Positions 17,256 to 26,439 are shown, numbered from the stretch's first letter. The stretch is DNA of 64,000 bases from CAVRCT01 sp963719645 (GCA_963719645.1 CAVRCT010000001.1:1-64000); one strand, 5' to 3'. Notes: generated from the sequence alone by a model not told the origin. Translations and numbers: made by a program.

Positions 17256-18491
17256 ATGGCAAAGAAGCCAAATAAAGATTTAATGGTAGGTATTGATATT
17301 GGGACCTCGAAAGTTGTCGCGATAGTGGGCGAAGTGACTAACGAGGGTAAATTAAATATAGTTGGTTTAGGCTCGCATCCTTCCCAGGGTTTAAAACGCG
17401 GCGTCGTCGTTAATATAGAATCAACAGTTCAATCGATTCAACGTGCCGTGGAAGAAGCAGAACTGATGGCAGGTTGCCAAATTTATTCTGCTTTTACCGG
17501 TATTGCCGGCAGTCATATTCGCAGTTTAAATTCACACGGGATTGTGGCTATTCGTGATCGTGAAGTGTCTCAATTGGATGTGGATCGTGTTATTGATGCT
17601 GCCAAAGCAGTTGCCATTCCGGCAGATCAAAAAATTCTACATATTTTACCGCAGGAATTTATCATTGATAACCAAGATTCTATTCGTGAACCTATTGGTA
17701 TGTCTGGCGTTCGTTTAGAAGCGAAAGTCCATATCGTGACAGGGGCGGTGAGTGCTGCACAAAATATTGTGAAGTGTTTAAAACGATGTGGCTTAACTGC
17801 AAGTGATATTGTGTTAGAGCAATTTGCATCGAGTCAATCCATTCTCGCGGATGATGAAAAAGAATTGGGTGTCTGTATGTTGGATATTGGTGGTGGTACG
17901 ACAGACATTGCGATTTTCACCGAGGGTTCTGTGCGTCATACGGCTGTGATTCCAATTGCGGGTGATCAAGTCACGAATGATATTGCGATTGCATTACGGA
18001 CACCGGCTAAGAATGCAGAAGACATTAAAATTAAATATGCATGTGCCTTACAAGATTTGGCTGATACCAATCAAATGATTGATATTCCCATGGCGGGTGA
18101 TAGACCCGGTCGACATATTTCACGTCGTGCATTAGCAGAAGTTGTCGAAGCGCGTTACGAAGAATTATTTACCTTGGTCGCCGCAGAATTACGTCGCAGT
18201 GGTTTAGAAGATTTAATTGCGGCGGGCATCGTGTTAACCGGTGGTGCTGCAAAAGTGGAAGGTGCTGTGGAATTAGCGGAGCGGGTTTTCAAAATGCCTG
18301 TTCGGTTGGGTTCGCCAATGCATGTGACTGGGATGCAAGAAGTGATTACTAATCCTATTTATGCAACCGGAATTGGATTGTTGCTACATGCGATGCAGCA
18401 ACGTGAGGAAGGTCAACGCGAACCTATTTCACATTCTAATCTGAAAGCGTTGTTAGCCCGTATGAAAGGTTGGTTTCAGGGAAATTTTTAA
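17256..18491 (+). CDS. ftsA: Cell division protein FtsA
   Basis: An actin-fold ATPase of 411 residues that tethers FtsZ to the membrane. It has the phosphate-1 motif G-I-D-I-G-T-S near residue 12, the phosphate-2 motif D-I-G-G-G-T-T-D near residue 210, the adenosine motif T-G-G-A near residue 329, and a short amphipathic C-terminal helix (M-K-G-W-F-Q-G-N-F) that serves as membrane anchor. FtsZ follows 80 bp downstream. Confidence 0.97.
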   Translation: MAKKPNKDLMVGIDIGTSKVVAIVGEVTNEGKLNIVGLGSHPSQGLKRGVVVNIESTVQSIQRAVEEAELMAGCQIYSAFTGIAGSHIRSLNSHGIVAIRDREVSQLDVDRVIDAAKAVAIPADQKILHILPQEFIIDNQDSIREPIGMSGVRLEAKVHIVTGAVSAAQNIVKCLKRCGLTASDIVLEQFASSQSILADDEKELGVCMLDIGGGTTDIAIFTEGSVRHTAVIPIAGDQVTNDIAIALRTPAKNAEDIKIKYACALQDLADTNQMIDIPMAGDRPGRHISRRALAEVVEARYEELFTLVAAELRRSGLEDLIAAGIVLTGGAAKVEGAVELAERVFKMPVRLGSPMHVTGMQEVITNPIYATGIGLLLHAMQQREEGQREPISHSNLKALLARMKGWFQGNF

Positions 18492-18571
18492 GTTTATTCC
18501 CCGCGGCTTGTCGCGGATACAAAGAGTTGGACGTCAAAATAATTGGATAAAATTATCAAAAGGAGTCACCT

Positions 18572-19747
18572 ATGTTTGAATTAGCAGAAACAAATCCGCA
18601 AAATGCCGTCATCAAAGTAATCGGTATTGGCGGTGGGGGTGGAAACGCAGTTGAACACATGATGGCGGGATCCATCGAGGGCGTTGAATTTATTTGCGCG
18701 AATACGGATGCACAAGCATTGAGAAATTCATCAGCGAATTCGATTATTCAACTGGGTGACTCCATTACGCGCGGTCTAGGCGCGGGTGCGAATCCAGAAG
18801 TCGGTAGACGGTCTGCAGAAGAAGATCGTGAACGTATTAAAGCGGCTTTAAATGGTGCAGACATGGTGTTTTTAACCGCTGGGATGGGTGGCGGTACAGG
18901 AACAGGTGCAGCGCCTATTTTTGCACAAATCGCTAAAGAATTAGGTATTTTGACGGTTGCTGTGACAACAAAACCTTTTTCTTTTGAAGGCAAAGTTCGT
19001 ATGCAAGTGGCCGAACAAGGGATTGCGAATTTAAGTCAGTATGTTGATTCGCTGATCACGATTCCCAATAATAAATTACTGAGTGTGTTAGGTAAGAATG
19101 TCACGTTAGTGAATGCGTTTAAGGCGGCGAATGATGTGTTGCGCGGTGCCGTACAAGGTATTGCTGAATTAATTACGCGTCCAGGTTTGATCAATGTGGA
19201 TTTTGCGGATGTTCGCACGGTGATGTCTGAAATGGGCATGGCAATGATGGGTACCGGTGTGGCTTCCGGTGAAAATCGTGCGCGCTTAGCGGCTGAAGCG
19301 GCGATTTCGAGTCCCTTGTTGGAAGATGTGGATATGTCTGGTGCACGTGGCGTGTTGGTAAATATCACGGCGGGTCTTGATATGTCGATTGGTGAATTTG
19401 AAGAAGTCGGTGATGCGATTAAGAATATTACCTCGGAAGGCGCAACCGTTGTTGTGGGTACTGTGATTGATCCTGAGCTGCGTGATGAAGTCCGTGTCAC
19501 AGTCATTGTCACTGGCTTAGGTCGGAAACAAACAGGTCAACAAGCATCCAAATTAGCGGATTCAACACGTGCTGATGGTTCTATTGATTATCATCATTTA
19601 GAAAAACCTGCAGTGATGCGTCGAAATGCAGCGTCGAATGCGTCCGGTTCTGGGCTGAAATCGAGCTTAACAAATGAGTTAGGACAAGAGTTCGATTATT
19701 TAGATATTCCTGCTTTTTTACGTCGTAAAGAAGAAACGGAAGTTTAA
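18572..19747 (+). CDS. ftsZ: Cell division GTPase FtsZ
   Basis: The tubulin homologue that forms the Z ring, 391 residues. It has the tubulin signature G-G-G-T-G-T-G near residue 109, a T7-loop with the catalytic aspartates, a variable linker (about 320-370) and the conserved C-terminal peptide D-Y-L-D-I-P-A-F-L-R-R that binds FtsA and ZapD. zapD is also in this window. AAAGGAG precedes the ATG. It is the last gene of the dcw run. Confidence 0.98.
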   Translation: MFELAETNPQNAVIKVIGIGGGGGNAVEHMMAGSIEGVEFICANTDAQALRNSSANSIIQLGDSITRGLGAGANPEVGRRSAEEDRERIKAALNGADMVFLTAGMGGGTGTGAAPIFAQIAKELGILTVAVTTKPFSFEGKVRMQVAEQGIANLSQYVDSLITIPNNKLLSVLGKNVTLVNAFKAANDVLRGAVQGIAELITRPGLINVDFADVRTVMSEMGMAMMGTGVASGENRARLAAEAAISSPLLEDVDMSGARGVLVNITAGLDMSIGEFEEVGDAIKNITSEGATVVVGTVIDPELRDEVRVTVIVTGLGRKQTGQQASKLADSTRADGSIDYHHLEKPAVMRRNAASNASGSGLKSSLTNELGQEFDYLDIPAFLRRKEETEV

Positions 19748-19750
19748 AGC

Positions 19751-19840
19751 GTCTGTCATCCTGAGCAGCTCTGTGTTTTAACAGTAAAAGCTACTTACTA
19801 AGCTGCTCTGTGTCTTAACAGCAAAGGCTGCTTGGAGCCA
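19751..19840. repeat. R2 and R5 repeat fragments after ftsZ
   Basis: A 14-base R2 fragment (CTGTCATCCTGAGC) is joined to two copies of the R5 core (AGCTCTGTGT.TTAACAG). The remaining bases up to the gene at 19994 show only an AT-rich stretch and AAGGATGGG before its ATG. Confidence 0.7.
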
Positions 19841-19993
19841 CACACGAGTTGTTCATTTTTTAACCTAAAATTTCTAAGCCTTCACCCCAAGTCCAACGAA
19901 AGTCCAGCCTATTTATATTCAATATTTTCAGCAAGTTTCTAAAATTGTTGCTAAACTGAAATTAAGTCATCTTTCTAACATAAGGATGGGCAT

Positions 19994-20446
19994 ATGGCAG
20001 ATACCGTCAGTCAAGATGTCAAACTCATGTTGATTCGTAAACAACGTTGTTTTTCTACGCTCACTGATCAAGAATTGCTTGATCTGTCTGCGCTATTCAA
20101 AGAGAGCCATGTGAGAGCCGGAGAAGTCATTGTCAAAGAGGGGGATCCTGTCGATAGTATTTACCTTATCCTGACGGGTAAAGCGGATGTGCGCCGTACG
20201 GATCACATGCAAGCCGTTCCCAAAGTTCAACCGATTGCTGTATTGGGCCCAGACAATGCGATAGGTTTAAATGAAAGCGGTTTTTATTCATTAACCGGTT
20301 TAAGAACAGCCACGGTAATCGCCATGACGAGCATGACTCTATTGCGTTTGAGCGTGCCGGAGTATCATGGTTTCTCCTTAGTCAATTCGCACGTGAATGA
20401 GGAAATGCATAAATTTGCTAGTAAACTTGCTGGATTTAATAGTTAA
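19994..20446 (+). CDS. Single-domain cyclic-nucleotide-binding protein
   Basis: A 150-residue protein made of one Crp-type beta-roll. It begins with the family's F-S-x-L-x-x-x-E-L pattern near residue 16, followed by V-x-A-G-E-V-I-V-K-E-G-D and a late helix. There is no helix-turn-helix, so it should not bind DNA by itself. The phosphate-binding cassette of true cAMP receptors (G-E-x-A..R-A-A) is not clear, so the ligand is unknown. It lies between ftsZ and lpxC with its own upstream space of about 150 bp. Confidence 0.75.
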   Translation: MADTVSQDVKLMLIRKQRCFSTLTDQELLDLSALFKESHVRAGEVIVKEGDPVDSIYLILTGKADVRRTDHMQAVPKVQPIAVLGPDNAIGLNESGFYSLTGLRTATVIAMTSMTLLRLSVPEYHGFSLVNSHVNEEMHKFASKLAGFNS

Positions 20447-20537
20447 ATCCCTTGTTTGAATTAGGTAAATTATTAATTTCACATGCAATCTTTTTGTGTT
20501 ACCATTGCCCAACTTTATTATTGAAAGTGAAACAGGA

Positions 20538-21458
20538 ATGATTAGACAAAGAACCTTAAAAAACGTCATTAAGGCTACCGGAATTACATTGCATGGAGGC
20601 GAGCGAGCAGAGTTGACACTGCGTCCTGCGCCGCCGAACACTGGGATTATCTTTCAGCGTACCGATCTTGATCCACTCATCGAAATACCCGCGCTTGCAG
20701 AATACGTAGGTGATACTACGTTATCGACTTCGTTGGAGAAAGATGAAGCCAAAGTTTCTACCGTTGAGCATTTGCTCTCGGCATTAGCGGGTTTAGGCAT
20801 TGATAATGCGTATGTGGATGTCACAGCATCTGAAATTCCGATTATGGACGGCAGTGCCGGTCCATTTGTATTCTTAGTGCAATCCGCTGGGATTAAAGAA
20901 CAAAATGCGCCTAAGCGTTTCATTCGTATCAAACGCAAAGTGACCGTGAAAGACGGTGACAAGTGGGCGTGCTTTGAACCGTTCGAAGGATTTAAAGTGA
21001 CCTTTGGAATTGAATTCAATCATCCGGTTTTTGAAATGCACACTAAGACGGCGACGTTGGATTTTTCTAGCACTTCGTATGTAAAAGAAGTGAGCCGTGC
21101 GCGCACGTTTGGTTTTATGTCTGAATTCGAGCAATTACGTGCATTGAATTTAGCGCGTGGTGCGAGCGTGGATAATGTGATTGCGATTGATGATTTTCGC
21201 GTATTGAATGAAGAAGGCTTGCGCTACGAAGATGAATTCGTGAAGCATAAAATCTTAGATGCGATTGGTGATTTATATCTATTAGGTTCCAGCTTAATTG
21301 GTTCATTCAATGGTTACAAATCAGGCCATGCTTTAAATAACAAATTACTTCGCAAATTACTTGCCAAGCAAGAAGCATGGGAATATGTGACATTCGAAAA
21401 TCCTGCAGATGCACCGATTTCTTATTTCAAACCTATTTTAGCTATCGAAGGCGGTTAA
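20538..21458 (+). CDS. lpxC: UDP-3-O-acyl-N-acetylglucosamine deacetylase LpxC
   Basis: A zinc amidase of 306 residues that catalyses the first committed step of lipid A synthesis. The zinc ligands are H78 in the T-V-E-H-L-L-S motif and the H-x-x-x-D pair in the H-K-I-L-D-A-I-G-D motif near residue 234. A longer frame begins at GTG 20496, but ATG 20538 gives the conserved M-I-R-Q-R-T-L-K N-terminus and has CAGGA just upstream. Position after ftsZ is the standard one. Confidence 0.97.
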   Translation: MIRQRTLKNVIKATGITLHGGERAELTLRPAPPNTGIIFQRTDLDPLIEIPALAEYVGDTTLSTSLEKDEAKVSTVEHLLSALAGLGIDNAYVDVTASEIPIMDGSAGPFVFLVQSAGIKEQNAPKRFIRIKRKVTVKDGDKWACFEPFEGFKVTFGIEFNHPVFEMHTKTATLDFSSTSYVKEVSRARTFGFMSEFEQLRALNLARGASVDNVIAIDDFRVLNEEGLRYEDEFVKHKILDAIGDLYLLGSSLIGSFNGYKSGHALNNKLLRKLLAKQEAWEYVTFENPADAPISYFKPILAIEGG

Positions 21459-21467
21459 CCCCGCCAT

Positions 21468-21492
21468 CAAAAACCCGGGTTGCCACCCGGGC
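21468..21492 (+). terminator. GC-rich hairpin after lpxC
   Basis: ACCCGGGTTGCCACCCGGGCT forms a short GC-rich hairpin about 15 bp after the lpxC stop. It has no T-run, so it may be a remnant of the AGCCCGGGTG repeat also seen at 8117 rather than a true terminator. Confidence 0.35.
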
Positions 21493-21498
21493 TACCGT

Positions 21499-21937
21499 TC
21501 TAACCCAGATAATAACAACGTTGTTGCACAATAAGCAGCTTTCAAACAGAGCCACGACCGTCAGGGAGTGTCACGCATCTCGAATGAATATAACCGATAA
21601 TATCATCACCGGCGAACGCTCCCTGACGGTCGCGGCTCAGAAAGAATCTAACCCAGATAATAACAACGTTGTTGCACAATAAGCAGCTTTCAAACAGAGC
21701 CACGACCGTCAGGGAGTGTCACGCATCTCGAATGAATATAACCGATAATATCATCACCGGCGAACGCTCCCTGACGGTCGCGGCTCAGAAAGAATCTAAC
21801 CCAGATAATAACAACGTTGTTGCATAATAAGCAGCTTTCAAACAGAGCCACGACCGTCAGGGAGTGTCACGCATCTCGAATGAATAAAGCCGATAATATA
21901 ATCGTCGGCTATCGCTCCCTGACGGTCGCGGCTCAGA
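21499..21937. repeat. R4 array, three tandem units of 148 bp
   Basis: Three direct repeats begin at 21499, 21647 and 21795. Each contains the R4 inverted arms GCCACGACCGTCAGGGAG and CTCCCTGACGGTCGCGGCTC around an AT-rich loop, preceded by CCCAGATAATAACAACGTTGTTGC. The first two units are almost identical; the third has diverged in the loop. Apparent reading frames in the array are repeat artefacts. Confidence 0.95.
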
Positions 21938-21950
21938 TTTATCGCTTAGC

Positions 21951-22496
21951 TTATATAGAGCCTCTTCTGGGCGTAGGGGGTTTTACGTCTGTTACGTCTG
22001 TTACCGATGCTCTTCTTCCAGTTCCAGCAACATTTATAATTTCTGCTTTTTCACTCGCTTCTTTTGTTGCATTTAAAAGAGCTTGCTTTTGCTCTTCTGG
22101 CATTATCTCTACTCTAACTTCTCTTGCTTCTGTTATTTTCTCAATCCCTCTGGTTTTATCACTGTCATACGTTTTCAGCGAGTTAATTAGTTCGTCTAAA
22201 TGTTTTTCACGATTCTCTTCATAACTTTTAACATCTTTTTTTGCATCAGGTAGCTCAGAAAAAGTTTGTTTTATTTCTTCCACTTTTTCATCATCAAAAT
22301 CATAACCTATCCATTGCTTCACTTTTGAATCATATATAAAGCTTTCATGTGATAAGAGATCATCACCTGGCACACGATAGCTTGCATTGACTATGCCGGG
22401 ATGGGATGATTTTCTTAATACACATTCACCATCACTAATCGGATAATCTAAACCTTCACCGTGATTTAATAAGATTGGGTGTCTATTGTTGCTCAT
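21951..22496 (-). CDS. Unknown 181-residue protein with C-terminal RRxS motifs
   Basis: I recognise no family. The protein is soluble and charged. Residues about 60-140 are Lys/Glu-rich and probably helical, and the last 30 residues are low in complexity. Two Arg-Arg-x-Ser-hydrophobic motifs occur near the end (R-R-A-S-V and the terminal R-R-G-S-I), the consensus of eukaryotic cAMP-dependent kinase. A TATAAT box lies about 40 bases upstream of the ATG, and GAGGATAAC precedes it. The gene is transcribed toward lpxC and is bounded by the R4 array. A secreted effector is possible but unproven. Confidence 0.55.
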   Translation of the reverse strand: MSNNRHPILLNHGEGLDYPISDGECVLRKSSHPGIVNASYRVPGDDLLSHESFIYDSKVKQWIGYDFDDEKVEEIKQTFSELPDAKKDVKSYEENREKHLDELINSLKTYDSDKTRGIEKITEAREVRVEIMPEEQKQALLNATKEASEKAEIINVAGTGRRASVTDVTDVKPPTPRRGSI

Positions 22497-22543
22497 ATGT
22501 TATCCTCAAGATGAATGATATAAGTTAATTATAGCAAAAATAG

Positions 22544-23011
22544 TCATGTATTTATGGAGTTTTTCCGTTCAGCCAATCGTTCAAGTACTTGCTTTAATTT
22601 TGCATGTTTTATTTTTTTTGCAGTATGTTGAACCACTTCCGAACTTCCTTGGGATAAAGCTAACTTTCCTCGAGGCTTCTTAACCACTTGATTATATTGC
22701 GGCGGACTCACTTTACAGCAAATAGCCTGAATATTTTTTAAATCAGGGAACTGGCGTAATTTTTCAATCAACGTCGGAATAAAAAACCGAAAACGGGTAA
22801 CCCAATGCGGATTAGTGGCCATGACGATCAAGGATTGGCGGTCTAAGCCGACGATTTTGCAATGGGTGAGTAGAGACTTCTCATCCGCTAAACACTCAGC
22901 CAGCCAGGCATTCCATTGGTTTAATTGCTGCAGTTTAAGCAGCAAATTTCCCAGCGTTTTGCTGTCTTGTTTGAGGAATGTAGAGAGAGGTGCTTTCGTC
23001 ATAGTTTGCAT
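22544..23011 (-). CDS. dciA: DciA-like protein (DUF721), replicative helicase loader
   Basis: A DUF721 protein of about 155 residues. The N-terminal half (about 10-100) has the family's KH-like fold pattern with W-x-x-W-L and a Leu-Arg-x-F segment; the C-terminal half is basic and probably disordered. DciA interacts with DnaB and helps its loading in bacteria without DnaC. Position between lpxC and secA, in reverse orientation, matches Pseudomonas and other gammaproteobacteria. The start is uncertain: ATG 23011 and ATG 23002 are both near a TATACT box, and no strong ribosome site is seen. Confidence 0.8.
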   Translation of the reverse strand: MQTMTKAPLSTFLKQDSKTLGNLLLKLQQLNQWNAWLAECLADEKSLLTHCKIVGLDRQSLIVMATNPHWVTRFRFFIPTLIEKLRQFPDLKNIQAICCKVSPPQYNQVVKKPRGKLALSQGSSEVVQHTAKKIKHAKLKQVLERLAERKNSINT

Positions 23012-23087
23012 AGTATAACAGTTTGACTTTTCACGCAAAGTAGGTGATGCTTCCTGCTATTTTTCTCAAAGATTCAAGGTGATCAAC

Positions 23088-25364
23088 ATGGTGACAGGTT
23101 TGTTAAAACGAATTTTTGGTAGCCGCAACCAACGCGTACTACGCGGTATGTGGAAAACAGTCGAAAAGATCAATGCATTAGAGCCGCAAATGGCTGCGCT
23201 TACCGATGCTGAATTGCAAGCAAAAACCACTGAATTTCGTCAACGTATCCAACAAGGCGAGACACTCGATAGTTTATTACCGGAAGCATTTGCCGTGGTG
23301 CGTGAAGCCGGTAAGCGGGTCATGAATATGCGCCATTTTGATGTGCAATTACTCGGCGGTATGGTATTGCATGGCGGCAGTATTGCAGAAATGCGTACCG
23401 GTGAAGGTAAAACCTTAGTGGCGACACTGGCAGCTTATCTCAATGCCTTGCCGAGCAAAGGGGTACACATTGTCACCGTCAATGATTATTTAGCGCGCCG
23501 CGATGCAGATTGGATGAATCCGCTTTATTCTTTCCTAGGGTTGTCTGTCGGTGTGGTTGTACCGAACATGAGTCAGCAAGATAAAAAAACAGCGTATGCA
23601 GCCGATATTACTTACGGAACCAACAATGAATATGGCTTCGATTATTTGCGCGACAATATGACATTTAGTTTGGAAGAGAAAGTTCAGCGTTCGCCTTTTT
23701 ATGCCATTGTCGATGAAGTGGATTCTATTTTAATTGATGAAGCCAGAACACCTTTAATTATTTCCGGTGCAGCAGAAGACAGCACGGAACTTTATATTGC
23801 GATTAACAAATTGATTCCACGCTTGCAAAAACAAGCTGCAAAAGATGCGCCAGGCGATTATTTAATTGATGAAAAAACCAAACAAGCTTTTCTGTCGGAA
23901 GACGGTCATCAGCGTGTCGAAGATATTTTTATTCAAGTGGGTTTGTTGAAAGAAAACGAAAGCTTATACGACAGCAACAATATTATGTTGATGCATCATT
24001 TAAATGCGGCATTGCGCGCGCATGCGTTATTTCATCGTGATGTTGATTACATCGTGCAAAATGATGAAGTCGTGATTGTCGATGAACATACCGGTCGTAC
24101 CATGATCGGACGTCGTTGGGGCGATGGTTTGCATCAAGCGATTGAAGCAAAAGAAGGTGTGGAAATCCGTCAAGAAAATCAAACCTTGGCGTCGATCACC
24201 TTCCAAAATTATTTCCGTCTCTATCAAAAATTAGCAGGGATGACGGGTACGGCTGATACAGAAGCCTACGAATTCCAACAAATTTATGGCTTAGAAGTGA
24301 TCGTGCTTCCCACAAATAGACCGATGGTTCGTCAAGACCATGCGGATTTAGTGTATATGTCAGCGGAAGAAAAATTTACCGCCATTATTGAAGACATTAA
24401 AAAATCCCGCGCAGCCGGTCAACCGGCGTTAGTGGGTACCACCTCGATTGAAACATCGGAATTTTTATCGAAATTACTGAAGCAAGAAAATATTCCTCAT
24501 CAAGTGTTAAATGCAAAATTTCACGAACAAGAAGCGCAAATTATTGCGGAAGCCGGACGGCCCGGTGCTGTTACGATTGCAACTAACATGGCAGGTCGCG
24601 GTACTGATATCGTGTTAGGCGGTAATTTAGAAGCGGAATTAAAAGCATTTGAGAATTCAACAACCTCCGAACAACTGACAGAACATCGAAAAGCATGGCA
24701 AGCGCGCCATGATCAAGTCATTGCAGCCGGTGGTTTATATGTATTAGGCACTGAGCGCCATGAATCCCGTCGGATTGACAATCAATTACGCGGTCGTTCA
24801 GGTCGTCAAGGTGATCCGGGTAAATCACGTTTTTATTTATCGTTGGAAGATAATTTGTTACGAATTTTTGGCGGCGATCGTTTAACCAATATCATGAAGC
24901 GCATTGGCATGGAAAAAGGCGCGGCATTGGAATCGCGTTTATTGAGTAACAGTATTGAGAATGCGCAACGTAAAGTTGAAGCGCATAACTTTGATATCCG
25001 TAAACAATTATTGGAATACGATGATGTTGCGAATGAGCAACGTAAAGTGATTTACAGTCAGCGTGATGAGCTATTACAAGCGGACAGTATTTCCGATACG
25101 ATCGAAGCGATTCAGCAACAAGTGGTTGAGACGGTGATGACGCAATATATTCCACCGCATTCGCTGGAAGAGCAATGGGATGTGCCTGGATTAGAAGATC
25201 GGTTGAAGCAAGATTTTAATTTGCAGTTACCGATTGCCGACTGGTTGCGCCAAGATCAAAACTTGCATGAAGAAAATTTGCGTGAGCGTATTCAAACAAT
25301 TTTCAAAGAAGTTTATCAGAAAAAAGAAGAGCAAACGGAATCGGCGATGTATGCGTCAATTTGA
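23088..25364 (+). CDS. secA: SecA preprotein translocase ATPase, main part (frameshifted)
   Basis: 758 residues of SecA, the motor that drives preproteins through SecYEG. The Walker A G-E-G-K-T is near residue 104, the D-E-x-D box is near residue 209, and the preprotein-crosslinking, second nucleotide-binding and most of the helical scaffold domains are present. The frame ends early at 25364. Removing T25350 joins it to the frame continuing at 25351, giving a protein of about 907 residues, the usual length. ATG 23088 is chosen over GTG 23079 because AAGGTG lies six bases before it. SecA is essential, so this is either a base error in the sequence or a two-chain or slipping arrangement. Confidence 0.93.
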   Translation: MVTGLLKRIFGSRNQRVLRGMWKTVEKINALEPQMAALTDAELQAKTTEFRQRIQQGETLDSLLPEAFAVVREAGKRVMNMRHFDVQLLGGMVLHGGSIAEMRTGEGKTLVATLAAYLNALPSKGVHIVTVNDYLARRDADWMNPLYSFLGLSVGVVVPNMSQQDKKTAYAADITYGTNNEYGFDYLRDNMTFSLEEKVQRSPFYAIVDEVDSILIDEARTPLIISGAAEDSTELYIAINKLIPRLQKQAAKDAPGDYLIDEKTKQAFLSEDGHQRVEDIFIQVGLLKENESLYDSNNIMLMHHLNAALRAHALFHRDVDYIVQNDEVVIVDEHTGRTMIGRRWGDGLHQAIEAKEGVEIRQENQTLASITFQNYFRLYQKLAGMTGTADTEAYEFQQIYGLEVIVLPTNRPMVRQDHADLVYMSAEEKFTAIIEDIKKSRAAGQPALVGTTSIETSEFLSKLLKQENIPHQVLNAKFHEQEAQIIAEAGRPGAVTIATNMAGRGTDIVLGGNLEAELKAFENSTTSEQLTEHRKAWQARHDQVIAAGGLYVLGTERHESRRIDNQLRGRSGRQGDPGKSRFYLSLEDNLLRIFGGDRLTNIMKRIGMEKGAALESRLLSNSIENAQRKVEAHNFDIRKQLLEYDDVANEQRKVIYSQRDELLQADSISDTIEAIQQQVVETVMTQYIPPHSLEEQWDVPGLEDRLKQDFNLQLPIADWLRQDQNLHEENLRERIQTIFKEVYQKKEEQTESAMYASI

Positions 25365-25812
25365 AAAAGCCGTCATGTTGCAAACATTGGATGGGATGTG
25401 GCGTGAACATTTAGCGGCGATGGATTATTTGCGTCAAGGTATTCATTTACGGGGTTATGCACAAAAAAATCCAAAGCAAGAATACAAACGCGAAGCATTC
25501 GAATTGTTTGTGGATTTATTAGCTCGGATCAATTATCAAGTGATTTCATCATTGCACAAGTTTGAAATCCGCACGGAACAAGAAGCGGCTGCACTTGAAG
25601 CGCAGCGGAATGCGCAACGTCAGCAATCAGCCAATTTCAAAATGAAATTTGAACATGCTGAAGTGGATACGTTAGGTGATTCGGAAGAAGTAGCAGAACC
25701 CGTCAGTAATGTGGTGCCATTTATGCGTGACGAGCGGAAAGTGGGACGAAATGAAAATTGTCCTTGTGGTTCTGGCAAGAAATATAAACATTGCCATGGC
25801 ACACTGTCGTGA
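25351..25812 (+). CDS. secA: SecA, C-terminal part in the shifted frame
   Basis: 153 residues that continue SecA: the end of the helical scaffold (H-L-A-A-M-D-Y-L-R motif), the helical wing end, the linker, and the C-terminal zinc site C-P-C-G-S-G-K-K-Y-K-H-C-H. An ATG at 25351 lies exactly at the break and overlaps the first frame by 14 bases, so separate translation is conceivable. No good ribosome site precedes it. The simplest view is one gene with a one-base insertion. Confidence 0.9.
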   Translation: MRQFEKAVMLQTLDGMWREHLAAMDYLRQGIHLRGYAQKNPKQEYKREAFELFVDLLARINYQVISSLHKFEIRTEQEAAALEAQRNAQRQQSANFKMKFEHAEVDTLGDSEEVAEPVSNVVPFMRDERKVGRNENCPCGSGKKYKHCHGTLS

Positions 25813-26201
25813 TGCATGTTGCAGTTGGAATTATCCGTCAGCCCACCGGTGAAATTTTAATTGCAAAGCGACCCATGGATAAATACAAAGGTGGTTTGTG
25901 GGAATTTCCGGGTGGCAAAGTTGAAGCGGATGAAACGGTGTTGCAAGCGTTAACGCGTGAATTGAAAGAAGAATTGGGTATTGAAGTTTTATTAGCCGAA
26001 AGCTGGCTGCAATTTGAATATGACTATAAAGACCGAATTGTTTTATTAGATACATGGATTGTGACAAGTTATTCAGGTGAGCCACAAGGTGCAGAAGGAC
26101 AGGCTATCCGCTGGGTTTTGCCGCACGAATTATCTCAGTATGAATTTCCAGCCGGGAATAACGTGATTTTAGCTAAGCTTGAGAAAGGGTTGTCATCGTG
26201 A
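25812..26201 (+). CDS. mutT: MutT-like 8-oxo-dGTP pyrophosphatase
   Basis: A Nudix hydrolase of 129 residues. The Nudix box (G-x5-E-x7-R-E-x2-E-E-x-G) lies at about 38-60. MutT removes oxidised dGTP from the nucleotide pool. The ATG overlaps the secA stop (TGATG), so the two are coupled; the same secA-mutT pair is common in gammaproteobacteria. The family has close relatives with other substrates, but the neighbourhood supports MutT. Confidence 0.88.
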   Translation: MHVAVGIIRQPTGEILIAKRPMDKYKGGLWEFPGGKVEADETVLQALTRELKEELGIEVLLAESWLQFEYDYKDRIVLLDTWIVTSYSGEPQGAEGQAIRWVLPHELSQYEFPAGNNVILAKLEKGLSS

Positions 26202-26249
26202 GTGCTCTAGTCCCCCAATAAAAGGGAGTGGACATTGAATAAGAGCTTC

Positions 26250-26292
26250 TTCTTTTTATACAAATCCCCCTTGCTCCCCCTTTTTCAAAGGA
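26250..26292. repeat. R5 half repeat
   Basis: TTTTTATACAAATCCCCCTTG followed by CTCCCCCTTTTTCAAAG matches the left arm of R5 at 8455. The other arm is missing; R1 begins directly afterwards. Confidence 0.75.
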
Positions 26293-26439
26293 CGTTGTTG
26301 CGTAATTCACGCACCGTCATTGCGAGGAGCGTTTTTTGCGACGAAGCAATCCAGTTTTAGATTTAAGAATCAAAAACTGGATTGCTTCGTCGCAAAAAAC
26401 GCTCCTCGCAATGACGGAAGTGAGAATTATGCAACACCG
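26293..26439. repeat. R1 palindromic repeat, long form
   Basis: Outer arms CGTTGTTGCGTAATTC and GAATTATGCAACACCG enclose the R1 core (CCGTCATTGCGAGGAGCG ... CGCTCCTCGCAATGACGG). About 147 bp, close to the copies at 33898 and 47019. Confidence 0.9.

Noticed and set aside
21377..22224. Reading frames across the R4 array
   Set aside because: They consist of repeat sequence translated in tandem, have no ribosome site, and one runs antisense to a better-supported gene.
25330..25370. Programmed ribosomal frameshift in secA
   Set aside because: No slippery heptamer lies at the break, and no stimulatory structure is evident. A one-base insertion explains the data more simply.
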